A stretch of 7,688 nt of DNA, taken from positions 1 through 7,688 of the forward strand of contig JALGWB010000092.1 in assembly GCA_025774405.1 (NCBI GenBank), given 5' to 3'. This document shows positions 6,171 through 7,688 of the stretch, piece by piece (position 1 is the first letter of the stretch; each line of letters begins with the position of its first letter). Position numbers and translations under genes: made by a program. The notes under the pieces are model-generated. The model was given only the letters and a program-made list of their open reading frames with translations, was not told the origin of the DNA and searched no databases. The DNA is from a bacterium (GTDB lineage Bacteria; Arandabacterota; Arandabacteria; Arandabacterales; Arandabacteraceae).

Positions 6171-6689
6171 GTGGAAGAGCTCGCAAACCTGATTCGCAGT
6201 ATCCCGGATTTTCCCAAGAAGGGAATACTGTTTCGAGATATAACCACTTTGCTCAAGGATGGTGATGGATTCAGAAGAGCCGTAGAAATCATTGCCTCTC
6301 GGTACAGAAATGCCGATATTGAGAAAGTAGTGTGTATCGAAGCCCGCGGCTTCTTACTTGGTGGCCCTGTCGCCTATGAGCTCGGGTGTGGAGTTGTGCC
6401 CGTAAGAAAACCAGGTAAGCTGCCAGCAGCGACCGAAAGACAAACATACCAGCTTGAGTATGGAACAGATGCGATCGAGGTGCATAGGGATGGGATTGAG
6501 CAAGACGAGAGGGTCCTCATTGTGGATGATTTGCTGGCAACAGGCGGTACAGCCAGAGCAGCTGTGGATCTGGTTGAAAAGCTGGGAGGGAAGGTTGTAA
6601 GTTGTGCTTTCCTGATCGAGCTCACAGGGCTTAAAGGTCGAAATCTGCTTGACAACTACGATGTCTTTTCTGTCATAAATTATGAATAG
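6171..6689 (+). CDS. apt: Adenine phosphoribosyltransferase
   Basis: Apt makes AMP and pyrophosphate from adenine and PRPP in purine salvage, in the cytoplasm. From GTG 6171 the protein has 172 residues, like the short Bacillus-type enzymes. 'SIPDFPKKGILFRDITTLL' (10-28) is the typical N-terminal block. 'EARGFLLGGPVAYELG' and 'VPVRKPGKLPA' are the conserved core, with the substrate-side 'YQLEYGTDAIEVH'. The PRPP-binding motif is 'VLIVDDLLATGGT' (115-127). I prefer GTG 6171 over ATG 6144 (nine codons longer) because of the near-perfect AAGGAGGG upstream. It is the last gene of the LOG-like/acyP unit. Its final 40 bases contain a likely promoter for the tRNA-Arg that begins three bases after the stop. 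Confidence 0.97.
   Translation: MEELANLIRSIPDFPKKGILFRDITTLLKDGDGFRRAVEIIASRYRNADIEKVVCIEARGFLLGGPVAYELGCGVVPVRKPGKLPAATERQTYQLEYGTDAIEVHRDGIEQDERVLIVDDLLATGGTARAAVDLVEKLGGKVVSCAFLIELTGLKGRNLLDNYDVFSVINYE
6649..6679 (+). promoter_or_regulatory. Candidate promoter for tRNA-Arg inside the end of apt
   Basis: A perfect -35 box TTGACA (6649-6654) is followed after 19 bases by CATAAA (6674-6679), which matches four of six -10 positions. The predicted start, near 6686-6688, is about five to seven bases before the mature tRNA. The long spacer and imperfect -10 lower confidence. Confidence 0.4.
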
Positions 6690-6692
6690 GGT

Positions 6693-6770
6693 GCCCCCGT
6701 AGCTCAGTTAGGATAGAGCAACGGTTTCCTAAACCGTGTGCCGCAAGTTCGAGTCTTGCCGGGGGCACCA
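6693..6770 (+). tRNA. tRNA-Arg (anticodon CCT), CCA encoded
   Basis: The acceptor stem GCCCCCG (6693-6699) pairs with CGGGGGC (6760-6766). The D stem is GCTC/GAGC. The anticodon stem ACGGT/ACCGT (6721-6725, 6733-6737) holds loop TTCCTAA with anticodon CCT at 6728-6730. The T arm is GCAAG-TTCGAGT-CTTGC (6743-6759). The discriminator is A6767, and the CCA tail is encoded at 6768-6770, unlike the tRNA-Pro in this window. It reads the arginine codon AGG, which appears common by eye in the neighbouring genes. It sits three bases after apt and directly before a small membrane-protein gene. Confidence 0.97.
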
Positions 6771-6778
6771 TGAATGGC

Positions 6779-6784
6779 GGAGGG
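6779..6784 (+). promoter_or_regulatory. Shine-Dalgarno favouring a TTG start for the small membrane protein
   Basis: GGAGGG begins eight bases after the tRNA CCA and ends four bases before TTG 6789. It lies downstream of the in-frame ATG 6774, so it cannot serve that ATG; it would stay on the mRNA after tRNA 3' processing. Confidence 0.5.
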
Positions 6785-6788
6785 TTGC

Positions 6789-7010
6789 TTGGAATCAAAA
6801 CAGATCGCTGAAGGGATCCGAGGCGCAATATTGCTTGCTGTAGCAGCCCTCATGGTTGTTCTGCTCATCAAGTTCAATCTGGTAATGACCAAGATGGGAA
6901 TCCCGCTCAGGCGGGTCTATTACTTTCCACTCGCCGTTATTGTGGCTGCATCTTGGCTTATTTATAGAGGACTGAGAACTATCCTGGCAGCCTTCAAGGA
7001 CAGCAGCTAA
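6789..7010 (+). CDS. Small two-helix membrane protein of unknown function
   Basis: I do not recognise this gene. From TTG 6789 it encodes 73 residues (78 from ATG 6774). A short polar N-terminus (MESKQIAEGIRG) leads into a hydrophobic helix at about 12-33. A basic linker 'KMGIPLRR' (35-42) and a second helix at about 43-59 come next, then a basic amphipathic tail 'YRGLRTILAAFKDSS'. The basic linker and tail suggest those parts may face the cytoplasm under the positive-inside rule. I prefer TTG 6789 because GGAGGG lies just before it, while ATG 6774 starts only three bases after the tRNA with no usable site. A GGDEF protein gene starts 11 bases after its stop, so the two are probably co-transcribed. 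No function can be assigned. Confidence 0.65.
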   Translation: MESKQIAEGIRGAILLAVAALMVVLLIKFNLVMTKMGIPLRRVYYFPLAVIVAASWLIYRGLRTILAAFKDSS

Positions 7011-7021
7011 AGGCATCGTCA

Positions 7022-7688
7022 ATGGCAAAGTCCACAATATCTGATAGGGCACTACCTCAGAATCTCGATCTGGTTTTCTCGACCTTCATAGAAGTTACTG
7101 GTCTCATAACCACGGGAGCCTCCTTGCCAAGGATTGTCTCGCCTCTGCTTGACTGTGCTCGGGAAATCCTTTCTGGCAAGGCAGCTTTCATGACTATCGA
7201 AACCGCTCGTGACCGGGTGCTTGTCTGCTATGGCCAAGCCACAAGGCAGGGCAGACCCGTAATAAAGACCCAGGAGACCAGCCCGGCGGCAATCAAGCCC
7301 AGACATGGTGTGAGTCTGAGAGGAGCCACTGTGGTAAGACTGGGAAATGTGATAAATTTCAGACACCTCGGGTGGTTGCGAGCCCATACCACCAGACAGC
7401 CTGTCGCTGCTGCCAGACTGAAGTCGAAACGAAAAGAGATCGGTATTATCTGCGTTATCCTTCCGGGCGATGATCTGTCAAAGGAGCAGCTGCGTCTGTT
7501 TGAAGTCCTTGCGCGAGAAGCTGCAGTTGCACTCAAGACTGCAAAGCAGTATGAAAGGACTCAAACACTTTCCATAACTGACGGACTTACAGGTGCCTAC
7601 AACTACCGCTTTCTGATCGACGCCGTGAGAAAGGAGATAGGGAGATCGGAGAGGTTTGGTGAGGCTTTTTCGCTGATCATGATCGATG
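7022..7688 (+). CDS. GGDEF-domain signalling protein with GAF-like N-terminus, 5' part
   Basis: The gene runs off the right edge; 222 codons are visible. Residues about 15-180 form a GAF-like sensor region: a helix 'LPRIVSPLLDCAREIL', a beta-rich middle, and a closing helix 'QLRLFEVLAREAAVALKTAKQYE' that leads into the output domain, a common GAF ending. The GGDEF domain then begins with 'LSITDGLTGAYNYRFL', where D187, L189, T190 and G191 fit the family's DxLTGxxN start, and the visible part ends at 'SLIMID', whose D222 fits a metal-binding aspartate. Such proteins make cyclic di-GMP from GTP. The GG(D/E)EF signature itself is outside the window, so catalytic competence cannot be judged. No signal peptide or membrane helix is seen; AAAGG lies eight bases before ATG 7022. 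The small membrane protein just upstream could be a partner. Confidence 0.85.
   Translation, partial: MAKSTISDRALPQNLDLVFSTFIEVTGLITTGASLPRIVSPLLDCAREILSGKAAFMTIETARDRVLVCYGQATRQGRPVIKTQETSPAAIKPRHGVSLRGATVVRLGNVINFRHLGWLRAHTTRQPVAAARLKSKRKEIGIICVILPGDDLSKEQLRLFEVLAREAAVALKTAKQYERTQTLSITDGLTGAYNYRFLIDAVRKEIGRSERFGEAFSLIMID

Noticed and set aside
6704..6892. Minus-strand ORF of 62 codons with 'APGKTRTCGTRFRKPLLYPN'
   Set aside because: It is the antisense translation of tRNA-Arg and the start of the small membrane protein, another recurrent false protein.
7052..7536. Two overlapping minus-strand ORFs (111 and 102 codons)
   Set aside because: The + strand here encodes a clear GAF-like/GGDEF protein open to the window end; the minus frames have low-complexity, shadow-like composition.

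Overview
The window is a dense stretch of bacterial chromosome with coding DNA from edge to edge. It carries eleven annotated protein genes (two of them cut by the window ends), two tRNA genes, and one short gap region holding a hairpin and a promoter. All genes lie on the + strand. Base composition looks close to balanced by eye. The gene families are bacterial: a lysophospholipid/lipid A-type acyltransferase, SurE, Apt and a GGDEF protein. The acyltransferase fits either an outer-membrane (LPS) bacterium or an actinobacterial phosphatidylinositol-mannoside type. I cannot name the phylum from this window. I see no transposase, integrase, CRISPR array or phage gene.

Region 1 (1-2488) is a run of overlapping genes: the C-terminal end of an HtrB/LpxL/PatA-like acyltransferase, a family 2 glycosyltransferase of the dolichol-phosphate-mannose-synthase type, surE, and a small membrane protein of the small multidrug export family. 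The membrane protein's stop codon lies inside a tRNA-Pro(CGG) gene. A strong GC-rich hairpin follows at 2500-2534.

Region 2 (2546-5291) begins with a good sigma70-type promoter (TTGAGA, 17 bp, TACAAT). It reads a family 9 glycosyltransferase (heptosyltransferase-like), a polysaccharide deacetylase of the DUF3473/PEP-CTERM-locus subfamily, and a class I SAM methyltransferase, all tightly coupled. Together with region 1 this looks like synthesis and tailoring of an envelope lipid or glycan. A hairpin overlaps the last stop codon.

Region 3 (5303-6689) has its own promoter (TTGATT, 17 bp, TACAAT). An imperfect palindrome sits at the predicted transcription start, and a leader hairpin could hide the ribosome binding site. 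It encodes a TIGR00725/LOG-like Rossmann protein, an acylphosphatase and adenine phosphoribosyltransferase, a small housekeeping set around nucleotide and phosphate metabolism.

Region 4 (6649-7688) starts with a perfect TTGACA inside the end of apt, placed to drive tRNA-Arg(CCT). A two-helix membrane protein of unknown function and a GAF-like plus GGDEF protein (cut by the window end) follow directly.

No wholly new system is evident. The most unusual points are the two tRNA/protein-gene junctions, at 2412-2423 and 6766-6791, and the structured leader at 5331-5403.
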